Shown: positions 33,409 to 43,849 of the stretch, piece by piece
Layout: every line of letters starts with the position of its first letter
How positions within the stretch are numbered: position 1 is the first letter of the stretch
NCBI RefSeq assembly: GCF_019649055.1
Contig: NW_026570227.1
Span: forward strand, 496,001-560,000
Direction of reading: 5' to 3'
Source: Paramacrobiotus metropolitanus
Lineage: Eukaryota; Tardigrada; Eutardigrada; Parachela; Macrobiotidae
DNA: 64,000 bases
Made by a program: the position numbers and the translations under genes
Notes under the pieces: generated by a model
The model's database searches: none
What the model was told of the DNA's origin: nothing
The model's input: the letters and a program-made list of their open reading frames with translations, nothing else

Positions 33409-33520
33409 GCCGGTGCAGATCAGTGGTAAGACGGACGGTTACAGACACAGCTGGTACTGGACGGCTATAGACGCCGTAATCTGTCGATGACGGTTCGAGT
33501 CCCGTCATCGGCAGATTTTT
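33409..33520 (+). tRNA. tRNA-like Pol III unit, probable pseudogene
   Basis: GCCGGTG (33409-33415) pairs with CATCGGC (33506-33512), giving a 7-bp acceptor stem with one G-U pair, followed by an unpaired A. A box A-like ATCAGTGGTA follows, and box B GGTTCGAGTCC is a perfect consensus. GACGG and CTGTC can form the anticodon stem around a long insert (intron-like, about 30 bases). A TTTTT terminator follows at 33516. Against a working tRNA: the D stem does not pair, one G is missing from the T stem, and the anticodon cannot be fixed. It may also be the head of a tRNA-derived SINE. Confidence 0.45.
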
Positions 33521-33724
33521 ATTTCTTCTGTATCTTCGGTAAACTGAGAAATTCATATTTAAATTAAAATCCGCAGTGTTCTTCTGTCGCATGCGTCTGC
33601 CCTTCTTAGAACTGCAGCTTAAAAAAAGCAAGTTGTGCGATCAGCAGCTGTTCATGTAGTGCGCTACATGTGCGGGCGAACCTGTGAGTCTTTGACCGGT
33701 GACCAAAATTTGAAAACGTTTAAC

Positions 33725-33957
33725 TGTGAGTGAGCTAAAAACCGGTTGGACGGCGTGTTTTCTGTCTGATTTTAGGGGAACCGGTTGCCCCGCGGTTTTC
33801 TTCATATGAAATTTTTTTTCATAAATCTGGAATATCTGTTTCATAAAGATGAAATTGGCAGGTTTGGTGATATTTTTTTATCTGTGAGTGAGCTATAAAC
33901 CGGTTAGAGGGCGTTTTTTCTGTCTGATTTCTCCGGAATCCGTTGCCCCGCTGTTTT
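33725..33957. repeat. Direct repeat TGTGAGTGAGCTA...CCGGTT, two copies
   Basis: Units at about 33725-33803 and 33882-33957 share TGTGAGTGAGCTA, AAACCGGTT, GGCG, TTTTCTGTCTGATTT, GGAA-CCGTTGCCCCGC and GTTTT, about 157 bases apart. Unknown nature. Confidence 0.7.
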
Positions 33958-34410
33958 GTATAGGAAAACGTCCGTAGAAATTTCCATAATTTAGGCTTTA
34001 CATATTATTCAATTATCCATCCACTCAAAGTAATGCCATAATTAGGTGAAACGTAGCCCAACTTGTCCTTTCATGCAACTGCAGTTTATAGATTTTTGCG
34101 CCGTGTTCCCTTTCCGCCACGTACCCTGTCTTAGATAATACAGAGTAACTATTCGCCCGGACATCGGGTCCCGAAGCCAAATAACAACTCGCTAGAACAT
34201 CGAAGAATGAGAATGCGGATTACAGAAAGTAATAATAAATGCGGAATACAGAATAAATACGGAATGTAAAATTTTTTTATAACAGTATTAAAATGTCAAT
34301 ACAGATAGTTTATGCTCCTGTCTCTAAGATCGATATGATGCACCTTTACCCGGTGCATCCACCGTCTCTTTCTTTTCCTTTTCCGTCTGCTAAGTACATC
34401 TCAGAGTCTG
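33958..34410. other. Intergenic stretch, no gene seen
   Basis: No supported feature. GCGGATTACAGA and GCGGAATACAGAATAAATAC words are repeated near 34210-34260. Confidence 0.35.
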
Positions 34411-35087
34411 AGATGGCAACGGCTTAGCCGAGGCCGGCTAAGCCGCGGCTTAGCCGGCGATTGGCCAGCCGGCTGACGGTTTTGCAAGCCGTAGCCGACG
34501 TCAGGCCGGCTGCCTAAGCCGGCTGAGACTTCAACCAGCCGCGGCTTAGCCGGCGGCCGACTTGGCTGAAGCGGCTTGAACGGCGGCATCGTCGTGCAAT
34601 TTTTGGCGGTAAAGATGACGCCACCGAGTCACTTTGCGTCACATTTTCTTCGGCTTGCGCCTAATTTCTGTCGCTTTCGCTCGTGATATGGTTAAACTCG
34701 GCCGTCATGATGCCAATTCAGTAGCAATGACGCCATTAACTGTACAAAATTAGGGAATTTTAACTCATTCAGACTCGAAATTTCCGAATCACCGCTGTTT
34801 TTTTGCTTCAAAAGTTTTCGAAAATCGTTTTTTCACAAGATAAACGGAACAACTTCTAACTTTTGGTGATTCAACTGCACTTTGCAACGTTATTTTCAAA
34901 ATTTTGCGAATTTGTATTAAAGAGCGAATATAAACGGCTTAGCCGGCCGCCAGCCGGCTGAGCCGGCTGGAAAATTTGGTCAGCCGCTCTAGCCGGCTGA
35001 GACTTCCAGCCGCGTTGAGTTAGCCGGCTAAGGGCTTCAGCCGGCCGTCAGCCGAAAGGTCAGCCGTTTAGCCGGCCGTTGCCATCT
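34411..35087. mobile_element. Foldback element with AGCCGGCT-rich arms
   Basis: About 677 bp. The ends AGATGGCAACGGC and GCCGTTGCCATCT are inverted; both arms (34411-34590 and 34935-35087) are dense in AGCCGGCT, itself nearly palindromic. The interior is ordinary AT-rich sequence. No coding capacity; the open frames over the arms come from the repeat. No clear target duplication seen. Confidence 0.8.
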
Positions 35088-35859
35088 CTATGACAGACTC
35101 AGACTTGCCGATTTACTCTCTACCGCTTTTTTCCCAAAAGCGAAAACACCTTTTGGTTTCGAACAACTGCAACCATAATCGGTGTCGGCTTCTGTACCCT
35201 GACGCAACACATGTGCATTGAAAATAGCGATGGGAACAAATTAACAGCCGATGGCGAGTAGCCAGCCATAAGCTTGATTAAACCGTTTTGTATGTCCAGA
35301 GTATTTATAGCAGCGTTGAAGGGCGCAGTCAGTGATTCTGTGCTCAGAAAAATCTTTGGCGTCAGGTAGCCCTTTGATATCGTTGCTTTGAGTCAAAAAC
35401 TAACAAACCAGGTTTATCGGGTGATGACCCAAGCGAAACTCGGGTTTGCCATGACAGTTAAGGGTCTGTTGTCGGGATTTCCCGCACGAAAGGACTGAAT
35501 GTGCTAAACTGTGGATTATCAAAAACTGTGAGGAATTATTGCGATGCCGCTGTTGCACATCGAAAGCGCCGAAATCAATAAGCTAAGCACAACTGTGATT
35601 TATTGGACACGAGGAGCAGAAATACCCGTAACTAAAATCAGATGTGATTGCCATTCGCAGCTCTGGCTTCTCTGCAGTGCCATTACCGCGTTCTTGACTA
35701 AATGTCGTAGGCAAACAGCGTGAAATCAACCGCAGAGCGGTGCAAGACCAGAGTAGGAGATACCGCACGTACGAAGTTTATTTAATCCCCAAAAGAACCT
35801 TTACCAGAAAGGAGCCACTGCAGATACCGATATGGAAGCTTTTACCCAAAGTGCTTTGC
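35088..35859. other. Intergenic stretch, no gene seen
   Basis: Short frames only. A 61-codon minus frame at 35583-35768 is not recognisable. Confidence 0.35.
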
Positions 35860-36010
35860 AACTGATCCGGCACGCCAAGTTGCATCAGAGAGAGTACGGT
35901 TTACGGCACCAGCTCACCGCTCGCGGATCGATATGTAACTTGTGCAGGCGCGTCAATGATAAGACAGCGGCTTTGACAAAAGGTCATTTTGTCCGGGCGG
36001 GTGCATTTTA
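35860..36010 (-). repeat. Inverted copy of the 14.43-14.56 kb repeat
   Basis: Read on the minus strand it gives GCACCCGCCCGGACAAA, then GCTCACCGCTCGCGGATCGA-like sequence reversed, and ends near the TGATGCAACTTGGCGTG word, matching 14430-14580. Same family as 18505-19060. Confidence 0.6.
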
Positions 36011-36052
36011 ACTGCTTTACTCTTACAGAAATTCAATAAAATGACGAATGTC

Positions 36053-36085
36053 TTTGCCAGCAACTTGCCAGACGTTGCTGGCAAA
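36053..36085. repeat. 12-bp hairpin TTTGCCAGCAAC
   Basis: TTTGCCAGCAAC (36053-36064) and GTTGCTGGCAAA (36074-36085) are exact inverses with a 9-base loop. It lies just before the conserved promoter-like block of the RF repeat. Confidence 0.9.
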
Positions 36086-36099
36086 AACTAATTTTTGCG

Positions 36100-36920
36100 A
36101 GCATCTCTTCGACTAAACGCAAATTTGCGAATAGTATGTTACGGGTGGGTTAGGTTCGCGGGGCATGTAATAATATGTCATAAATAATAATATTATATCA
36201 TGATGCGGCCTTGCCAGTATTTAACTGTTCGCCACAAGCAGCATACTCATTATATTACAGATGATTGAGATGAATGCCTAAGCTTAAGCAAGGTGTATAC
36301 CAGGTACATGCAAACGTACACTTTTAGACATACCCGCATAGCTGATGATGATTTCGATGACCCGCCGTTTAGTCTACGGAAATTCGTTTACCGACACCAA
36401 GTCGAACAACACGATGTCGAACAAGCGTTTTGCAAGTCCGTCTTACAGATACAGTTAGTTTTCTTAAGTTTTTTAATTTTTCTTGTGCTTCCTTAGGTTT
36501 CTTATATTCTTAGGCTTTTGCTGTTTTTTAAGTTTTAATGTTTTATGTTTACCTCCAGTATGTTTTGTTATTCCTCGCCTCAGTAACCGTCAACGTCGTG
36601 CGGTCGACTTTGTGCCGGTCGACGAAGTGTTAGTCAACATAACGTCGGTGTGGCGAATATTTGCACACCAGCCAGGATTTTTCTGTTGCACCGCACAGTT
36701 TCCATGTGGCATCCGTCTAATTCCGGCGAAACTCCATTCATTTTTATATTCTGTTTTTCCATCTGTACGCGGCGAAAAACACACAATTCGGGTTTGTTTA
36801 GTGATAGCGCTTCCTTTTTAAGGTTGCTTGTAAATGGGATTAATACACGAAACTGATACACCCAATTCTGTCCCAAGTCAAAAAGTCGTATTCGTACTTG
36901 CAAAGTACACACAAAAGCTC
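36100..36920. repeat. Dispersed repeat RF, copy 2
   Basis: Matches 16440-17200. Includes the block AAATTTGCGAATAGTATGTT and TATTTAACTGTTCG, the words AACGCGATGTCGA / AACACGATGTCGA, the TTTCTTAGG tract, and GTGCGGTCGACTTTGTGCC followed by CACCAGCCAGGATTTTT. In both copies one plus-strand frame reads QRRAVDFVPVD and RIFAHQPGF, and a minus-strand frame reads KNPGWCANIR and STGTKSTARR. Both strands stay open, so I cannot say which, if either, was coding. Confidence 0.65.
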
Positions 36921-38977
36921 CATACGAGTTCGAATTGGGTGTCATTTTTTTCTGAATGTTAATAATCGTACCAGATTAGACCAAAGGTCTCAGCCAGTTC
37001 CAAGTTCCAACCGGAAGTTGCTGGTATCCTGGGAAATGAGTTTTTCAGATGAAAGATATTAGCCTGTGCTGAAGTGTACAGAATATGTGTTAAAAAATTG
37101 TAAAAAAATATTTTTTAAAAAATTGTACGCTTCACCTTATCGGACGCTCTGAGTCTTCCACTTCCTGTATCCATGCAACGATGCATTAAAAAATTGCCGT
37201 TAACAATGCACGGCGGCGACCTACTGCTACGGTTCCCAGCAATTCGTTGCCGAATAGCACTAAAGTAAAGTAAAGAAACAGACAAAGAGAAAGAAAGAGA
37301 AAGTTTGTTAAGAAAAAAGAGAAAGTGTCTTACTCAGAGAAAGTTTGTTGCCATTTGCAATTGATTTCAGAAAATCGACCGTAATTATCCGCCAGTTTTA
37401 TCGCCAGGTGCCACCCAGCCCAGAAACACTACCTAGTACCTATTTTACCCAGAAATAAATATAAATAATTTCGATTAGAACGAACTTAATTATTGAATTA
37501 TTAAACAATAAACCAAGGAATACTGAACAACAGGTACAGGCCACCGCTGGAAAGTTTAATACGATATATTCAGTAATTGACAACCGCACAATCAGGCGTG
37601 CCGAGGGTATACGAGGCGTAGCGTGCCTAGCCATTGTCATTTCAGATGAAACAGTATCGCGAGGCATATAGGACTTCTTAACAATCATATGCAAATCTCC
37701 ATTCCAAATCCGATCTAACAAGTTGCTTCGGCGTAATTTTTCTTTTAATATCCTTTATTATAACAATAGTTAATTACATAAAGTTATACTTGACACTGAC
37801 ATGGCGCAAATCTGTTTGGGAGTTCAGTTTTGAAAGTATATTATATCTGTACTCTGTAGTTGAGTGATGCTGTGCAGAATTTGAAAGTGAATATATTTTG
37901 TTTTTGAATTGTGCTAACGGTAAGCATATCTCAGTAAATGGTTTTAGATTATGAAATGATTCTGTCATCAAATGTGATTAATGACTGAGAATAACTGAGA
38001 TTATCTTAAAAGCGCGCTAAATAAAAGGTTTAGTTTGGATCTCATAGGGCGGGCATGCGGTGTCTGGGATATCTTCAGGATATATATGAAATTGGTGCTA
38101 GTAGTGCTAGTTACTGCTGTTAGTTATATTTACTATACTTTTTATAATTTAAACGGAACATCAAGCAGCGAAATCGCTGATATTACAGAGTACTTGTAGA
38201 TCGCAGCTTGAACATTTCCCATTATAATAATATTATTATTATAATATGAGCGGAAGTTTATACAAGCAAGTTACTGTTTTGCGAAACTCCAACGATCCGT
38301 TTAAACTTTTCTAAATTAGTTCATTTTTGTATAAAAGTTAAAAAATGGATACTAATAAACTGTAGAAAAGTGCTGATCTGTAAGTAATACATACTCTGTA
38401 AGTCGTTGCCAAAAACTTGTCATAAATCGTTTTTCACAATCGAGTAACAGCAAGTAAATGACGCTCACACTTCACAAGTTCTGTACAAGAGTAAATCGAA
38501 AGCCATGCAAGTACAGCGAAGTCGCCGCCCTGGTTACGTGTATATGGCAAGAGCTATAACTTGGGACATGATTTACTTTTGCATAAAACCGAGTGTGACA
38601 TTTTGTTGGTATAGCTAAAATTTTTAAAATTAGTTTAGTTTTGTGGTAATTCTTGTGGTGAATAACTTCTCTTTGATTGTTCTTAGAAAAAACAAGTAGA
38701 AGAGTGTATACACGTTGAAATGTGGACTGCACTGGTGTTTTTCCCATAAACGCATATGCTTAACCTCGCGAAGCGTCTCATCTCAAATGACACAATAGTG
38801 CCGAAATCACACCTCATTAGCGATTGTGCCGTTGTCAATTCATTGACTGGAAAAATAAATTCTCATTTTTTCTGCTTAGAGTTTTGAAAACTAAGTGCTT
38901 GTAGAAAAAATTACTGTACAAGTACGGAAGTTCATAGGAAAAAGTGTATGAAATAAATTAGGTACTAATTGTTAACG
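36921..38977. other. Long intergenic stretch, no gene seen
   Basis: AT-rich. A purine-rich GAAAGAGAAAGAAAG tract lies at 37260-37330. ATAATAATATTATTATTATAAT palindromic words are near 38225. No exon, RNA gene or transposon end could be supported. Confidence 0.4.
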
Positions 38978-38979
38978 TA

Positions 38980-39385
38980 CCGTAATTATCGAATTTGCAC
39001 CTCCCCTCATAATAAGGCCCCCCCTCTGTAGTAAGGCCCCTCCCCCGACCCGTTAGAAAAAACAGCGCATCCCCCCGAATTTACCGCCCAGGGGGGCGTT
39101 ATTAAATGTTAAGCGCCACAAAATGATAGACATACCGCAAACTGCTTCATAATAATTGTTATGATTTAATGGATGAACCAAAAATAGTGTGGTGCTAAGC
39201 TTCAGAATGCTCAATCCTGCTCGTCAGGTTGTGAAACTAGAAAAATCGGTATCTACTGCGTTCAGTTTCCATAGAACACGATGCACAGCGGTTTGAAAAA
39301 TAACGCCCCCTCCTCGAAATAAGCCCCCCTCTTTTGAAACGTTTGAACTTTTGCACCCCAGGGGTGCAAATTCGATAATTACGGT
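38980..39385. mobile_element. MITE, Tc1/mariner-like TA insertion
   Basis: 406 bp with terminal inverted repeats of about 22 bp beginning CCGTAATTATCGAATTTGCA, flanked on both sides by TA. The interior has TAAGGCCCC and GCGTTATT words in both orientations, a style seen in many invertebrate MITEs. Non-coding. TA flanks are what Tc1/mariner transposases produce. Confidence 0.85.
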
Positions 39386-39766
39386 AAGTATTTTCCATAC
39401 TGGGCAGCACGTCAGAAAAGCGAATAGTGCGCAGCGCCACCTGTACAGGATACCGCATATGCGCAGTTGCGCACCTAACTCACGCGAAGGAGCATCTCGT
39501 GCGCTGCGTCTTCACAACATTCTGTTTCCAACGGCATAAAATTTTACAACGTCGTCTCACTCTTCTGAGCTTAATAAATCTGAATTTTATTTTGCAAATA
39601 TGGCGTGAAAAACTAGAAATTGCCTTTACTTATCGTGAGTTACGAGTGTGATTACTAACAACTTCATTTAAAACTGGTCAGTAACCGTCAGTTTGAGGTC
39701 GTGGTTGTAGATTTCGTGTTTTCTACGGGTAATATTGAAGAGGACTGGTGAGCAACGGCCAGCTTG
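39386..39766. other. Stretch upstream of the exportin pseudogene
   Basis: No gene recognised. If the exportin copy once had its own promoter it would be here or in the next few bases; none is obvious. Confidence 0.35.
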
Positions 39767-39950
39767 AGATGGCTGCTTCAGCCTCGACTTTTCTTTAGAT
39801 GCCAGCAAGCTATACAACTTTTCCGAGCGCCTAGACGTTGCGTTGTTCGACAAGGTGGCGGACGTCACGTTTAGAGGCACCAAGTATGAACAGTCGAAGA
39901 CGCTGAAGGAGCTGAAGCAGCATCCCGACGAGGACGCCAAACCACGCTGT
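39767..39950 (+). pseudogene. XPO1: Exportin-1 pseudogene, N-terminal exon
   Basis: From 39799, after TTTCTTTAG, the frame reads DASKLYNFSERLDVALFDKV and later KELKQHPDEDA, matching the N-terminal DFSQKLDINLLDNVV...LKEHPDAW of animal exportin-1. An ATGGCTGCTTCAGCC just upstream may be the original start but runs into TAG. The exon is cut at 39950 by the LTR element. Exportin-1 carries NES cargo out of the nucleus with RanGTP; this copy cannot make it. Confidence 0.85.
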
Positions 39951-40166
39951 TGTCACGGTGTATACTGTAACCGCCCATGATGGTGATTAGCTATAGAAGT
40001 GCCCCTGTTAATGGATTTTCTACTGGAATATCAGTGTCTTTGATCTGAATTATCCATTTTTATGTATTTTCTCCCATTTATAAATAAAAGGTATTATTTA
40101 GGGACACCCCATGTTTCCCCATATTATAGATTTATAGGATATAGATAGGTAGCACTACACTTGACA
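39951..40166 (+). repeat. Left LTR
   Basis: 216 bp. Contains ATAAATAAAAGG, a poly(A) signal context. Differs from the right LTR by roughly six or seven substitutions and one 4-base GATA indel, that is about 3 percent, so the insertion is fairly young. Confidence 0.9.
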
Positions 40167-40484
40167 AATGGCGCTCCTGGTTTGAACAATGTACCAGCCT
40201 TTCGGTGGCTGCGGTCTTGCCCCAGCCCAATACCGATGGCGTTCCCTGCAGTTTCCCGGCCGATTCCGCCGCCACCAGCGGCATACAGTGGATATCCGAC
40301 ATCTGGATGTGCGAGCATGCTCTCCGCCTGCCCGACAGACCACATACCAATGGATTACGGACTGCCCGAAACGAACACCTTTCTATACGGAGCCCGTGCC
40401 GTTCCACACCATATCTCGGGCTATTCTAAGGGTTTTTCCAACCCTTCTCATTATGGATATCTTTGAGCAACGATTCCTGCCGCC

Positions 40485-41270
40485 ATGGAAAGCTGTACGG
40501 ATCCTGCTGTGCCCGACATAGTCCAGCAGGTAAGTCACCACGTTCCTTGCAGTGCTGGCAAAGTCAACAGCTTGGCACCCATTACCGTCTGCTGTCCAGC
40601 CCAGCAGCGGATCGCCCAGCTTGAAAAAGAGCTAGCAGCTCTTGGAAAAGAGAAAGAGTACTACAAGGCGGCCGCAACTCAGTTCGAGCGAGAACGGAAT
40701 TTTTATAAAGGGGTGGCAGAAAGAAGTCGAGCGCTTCTTCAGGAAAAGCAGACTCGTGCAACCTCTTCGAGTTCCGTTTCTAGTCATTGCGCTAAGCAAG
40801 TAACAACAGGGTATTTCCCTGTTACGCCGCAATATGCTCAGCGCACATCACTACCCCAGCCGTTCACGATCGTGACGATAATGGCATCAGATGCCATTAA
40901 GCATACAGCTTCACGATCGCAGTCCTGCCAAAAACGATCCAGATTGCATGCGGATCGCTGTTATCCGGGCTGTCGGTTCTTTCTGCCAGCAGGAATGGCG
41001 AAGACAGCCATTTCCACATCGCCCACGGCTGGCAGTGGTTCTGTCAGTGCAGATACGAACCACTTAATCCGTCTGCCTAATGGGAAAGTGGTGCACCGTC
41101 AGGGGCCGCTAACTGACTTCCGGACGGTGGACTTTGCGTCTGAACTCAGCCGCGTTGCAGCTTTAAGGCAGCGCCGAACCGTCCGAGCCACACCGTATGC
41201 ACGTCTGTGGCTAAACGCACGCAACACCGCAGCTTCCCGGCCACGTTCAAAAAACGGATTGCAACAGTAA
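40485..41270 (+). CDS. Internal protein of the LTR element, coiled coil, unknown
   Basis: A 261-codon frame from ATG 40485 in a strong Kozak context (GCCATGG). Residues about 40-90 form a coiled coil (AQLEKELAALGKEKEYYKAA and ERERNFYKGVAERSRALLQE). The rest is Ser/Thr-rich and ends with basic residues. It is not a recognisable Gag, protease or polymerase. A Pro/Tyr-rich frame lies upstream in another phase (40161-40466), and a perfect donor CAG|GTAAGT occurs at 40528-40535, so the interior may come from a captured spliced host gene. A third frame (41207-41542) overlaps the end. Confidence 0.5.
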   Translation: MESCTDPAVPDIVQQVSHHVPCSAGKVNSLAPITVCCPAQQRIAQLEKELAALGKEKEYYKAAATQFERERNFYKGVAERSRALLQEKQTRATSSSSVSSHCAKQVTTGYFPVTPQYAQRTSLPQPFTIVTIMASDAIKHTASRSQSCQKRSRLHADRCYPGCRFFLPAGMAKTAISTSPTAGSGSVSADTNHLIRLPNGKVVHRQGPLTDFRTVDFASELSRVAALRQRRTVRATPYARLWLNARNTAASRPRSKNGLQQ

Positions 41271-41666
41271 CACGGAGGTTTACTGCTGCGTACGGAACCC
41301 AAAGTCCTCCAATTTCGGAGGAGGCTAAGGCGGAGTGGAACCGCCTCCTCCTCGGAAGCTCGACCACGATGCAGAATATTCCTGCAACGCCCATGGCGGA
41401 CGTGGCAAATGTGCCTGCGCGGTGCAGGGTGTGGAAGGATCCGGATAAGGCGCCTTCTGTCGGCGGCACTGCAAAAGGGCCACAAGAAGCCCTTGACACC
41501 GTCCTGCTACCAGCCACCATCATCCTAGGAGGAAGCCAGTAGGACGCGGATACTTGCCCGAAAGAAGCTACAGCCTTTTGTTGATCAGTTTTGTTAAGAG
41601 CATGTGATATTCTTTGTTTTGTTTTCTCACGGGCTGAGGGCAGCCCTTGTTGGGAGCAGGGGCATG

Positions 41667-41878
41667 TGTCACGGTGTATACTGTGACCGCCCATGATGGT
41701 GATTAGCTATGGAAGTGCCCCTGTTAATGGATTTTCTACTGGAATATTAGTGTCTTTGATCTGAATTATCCATTTTTATGTATTTTCTCCCATTTATAAA
41801 TAAAAGGTATTATTTAGGGACACCCCATGTTTCCCCATATTGTAGATTTATAGGATATAGGTAGCACTACCCATGACA
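41667..41878 (+). repeat. Right LTR
   Basis: 212 bp counterpart of the left LTR, followed directly by the CTGT duplication and resumed exportin exon sequence. Confidence 0.9.
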
Positions 41879-41975
41879 CTGTACTGGAGTACTCGCAGAG
41901 CCCTGGGACCAAGTATTTTGTCCTGCAGATCCACGAGAATGACTTCAAGGCCGGTGGAAGGCACTGCAAGTAACG
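41879..41975 (+). pseudogene. XPO1: Exportin-1 pseudogene, exon part after the LTR element
   Basis: Reads TVLEYSQSPGTKYFVLQI, then a damaged EN..FKAGGRHCK, matching the TILEFSQNMNTKYYGLQILENVIKTRW region of exportin-1. Small indels break the frame. A GTAACG donor-like word follows. The next exons of a normal exportin-1 (roughly residues 90-300) are absent from the following 350 bases, so they have been deleted. Confidence 0.8.
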
Positions 41976-42328
41976 TTATTATGGATCTGTAGTGTGTGTA
42001 CTTGATTTCGTGGTGCACGGGCACGATGAAGTTGCCGTCAGAAGATTTTTTTTATACTGTACAATACTTCACTAGGTTTCAGCTCTTATTCTAGCACTTT
42101 TTACATATTTTGACATTTATTATTTTTATTAATTCTCTCATTGATTTGAATAATTCTGCTAGTGCAAACAAACTATTGTGGTACTAAGCCTGCACTTTTT
42201 GAAAACGAATTTTTGCTTATTACTTGCTGGTGAATTTTTTTGTATTTGACTAATTTGAGACATTTTTAATTTATTTTCTTTGCTTTGCTGGTGATATTGG
42301 TGGCAATAATTTTTTGGGGATTCTGCAG

Positions 42329-42857
42329 ATTCTTCCTCTGGAAACGGGCATCCGCGCCGCGTACGGCAAAGGAACGGACGGCGAGCAGAAGTTCATCCAG
42401 AATCTGGCGCTCTTCCTGACCACCTGCACCAAGGAGCACGGCCAACTGATCGAGAAGACGCCGCAGCTGCATCCACAGCTGCTGGAGACGCTGCGCTACG
42501 TGCTGCTCATCTCGCCGGTGGAGGAGATTGAGATCTTTAAGATCTGCCTGGAATTCTGGAACACCCTGGCCTCCGAGCTGTACCTGGAGCATGCCTTCAA
42601 CGCTTACTCCACCTCCCACGGCGCCATCTTCTTCCCGCCCTCGTTGATGAAGAGCGGCGGATTGGAATCTTAAGCGCAACCCACTCAGCGTAAATTCTAC
42701 GACGGGGTGCTCTCGGACGTCAGAGGCATTATGATCGCGCGGATGGCCAAGCCGGAGGAAGTCCTGGTGGTGGAGAACGAGCAGGGCGAGGTGGTGCGGG
42801 AGTTCATGAAGGACACTGACTCCATTAATTTGTACAAACGTTTGCGCGAGACGCTCG
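42329..42857 (+). pseudogene. XPO1: Exportin-1 pseudogene, exon from ILPLETGIRAAY
   Basis: After TTCTGCAG the frame reads ILPLETGIRAAYGKGTDGEQ, KFIQNLALFLTTCTKEHGQL and EIEIFKICLEFWNTLASELY, closely matching exportin-1 around human residue 300 onward. A TAA at 42671-42673 interrupts the frame, which then continues in phase with MAKPEEVLVVENEQGEVVRE and DSINLYKRLRETL to donor G|GTACGT. Strong GC bias at third positions, as in an expressed gene, shows the decay is recent. Confidence 0.92.
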
Positions 42858-43332
42858 GTACGTACAGCAACAATTTTTCCATTTAATTTTGATCTCATTT
42901 ATTTTGTTGTACATTTTTATTTTATTTTTTTAGCTGAATTGAATTATTATTTTTATTTGTGTATTTTGCTGAAAATGCCGTGATAATTATTGTTAAAATT
43001 AATGTATACGGAAGAAGTTGTTCATGAATTAATTTCCAGTTATTAGCAAGATAGAAATGTTATTTTTTGTGGGAATTAAGTTTCGTATTTTTTGGAAAAA
43101 ATTTTTCAGTATTGATATCGTACTGTGATCAGCAGTGTGATGTATCTTTTAACGGCTCTATAATGCGCATATGACAGAATATTTTGATATAATTGTAGAC
43201 AAATGACTCTACAGTGAATTCCCGTCTATAACGTTGTTATGGATATTTAATTGGATTTAAATTTTATAGCTGTATTTTTATGGGTCGTTAAATTAAAATT
43301 AAAGCGCTGTAAATTCTGGTTTGATTGTGCAG

Positions 43333-43513
43333 TATACCTGACGCATCTGGATCCGGTGGACACGGAACGGATCATGACGGAGAAGCTGCATCTGCAGGTG
43401 AACGGCTCGGAGTGGTCGTGGAAGAACCTGAACACGCTGCGCTGGGCATCGCCTCCATCAGCGGGGCCATGTACGAGGAGGACGAGATACGCTTCCTCGT
43501 CACCGTAATCAAG
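43333..43513 (+). pseudogene. XPO1: Exportin-1 pseudogene, exon [14 protein letters not shown]
   Basis: Flanked by GTGCAG and by AAG|GTTAGC. Reads [20 protein letters not shown] and [16 protein letters not shown]; one base is then missing, so [20 protein letters not shown] continues in the next phase. A second damaged copy of this exon lies at 45120-45235. Confidence 0.9.
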
Positions 43514-43618
43514 GTTAGCACACAATTCCCACAAATTATGCTGATATAATTAAATGCAAATTAATTCTGCAATAAATGACAGTTAATTAGCAAATAAATA
43601 TATCGAGTTGATGTTTAG

Positions 43619-43786
43619 GAGCTGTTAGGGCTGTGCGAGCAGAAGCGATGGAAGTATGTACAACAAGGCCGTCATCGCCTCCAACATCATGAACATTGTC
43701 GGCCAGTATACGCGCTTCCTGCGCGCCCACTGGAAGTTCTTGAACACCGTCATCAAAAAGCTCTTCGAGTTTATGCACACTGCACA
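43619..43786 (+). pseudogene. XPO1: Exportin-1 pseudogene, exon with LLGLCEQKR
   Basis: After ATGTTTAG, reads [10 protein letters not shown], then changes phase within a few codons and continues [20 protein letters not shown] and KLFEFMHT. The Cys in GLCEQK corresponds to human Cys528 in the NES-binding groove, the leptomycin B target, so the ancestral gene had the usual drug-sensitive residue. Confidence 0.88.
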
Positions 43787-43849
43787 GTGAGGAATCAGGC
43801 TGTGTATCTTTTGATGAAGACGACTAGATCGTTGTTGTGTGTTGATTAG

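Larger units (their letters stand above)
39951..41878 (+). mobile_element. LTR element without pol (TRIM/LARD-like)
   Basis: 1928 bp, bounded by direct repeats 39951-40166 and 41667-41878, each starting TGTCAC and ending TGACA, and by a 4-bp target duplication CTGT (39947-39950 and 41879-41882). TGGCGCTCCTGG directly after the left LTR is a plausible primer binding site (TGG pairs with a tRNA CCA end). GGGAGCAGGGG before the right LTR is a plausible polypurine tract. The interior has one 261-codon frame and no protease, reverse transcriptase or integrase, so it must have relied on other elements. It interrupts an exportin-1 exon. Confidence 0.92.

Noticed and set aside
34401-34589. Pro/Ser-rich minus frame
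   Set aside because: Produced by the AGCCGGCT repeats of a foldback element.
40132-40466. Several frames on both strands at the start of the LTR element interior
   Set aside because: Overlapping in all phases; only the ATG frame from 40485 has a strong start. I could not choose among the others.
41099-41694. Minus-strand frames of 128 and 182 codons in the LTR element
   Set aside because: Antisense to the sense frames of the element and without recognisable content.
42266-42898. 210-codon minus frame over the exportin exon
   Set aside because: A mirror of GC-rich exportin codons on the other strand.
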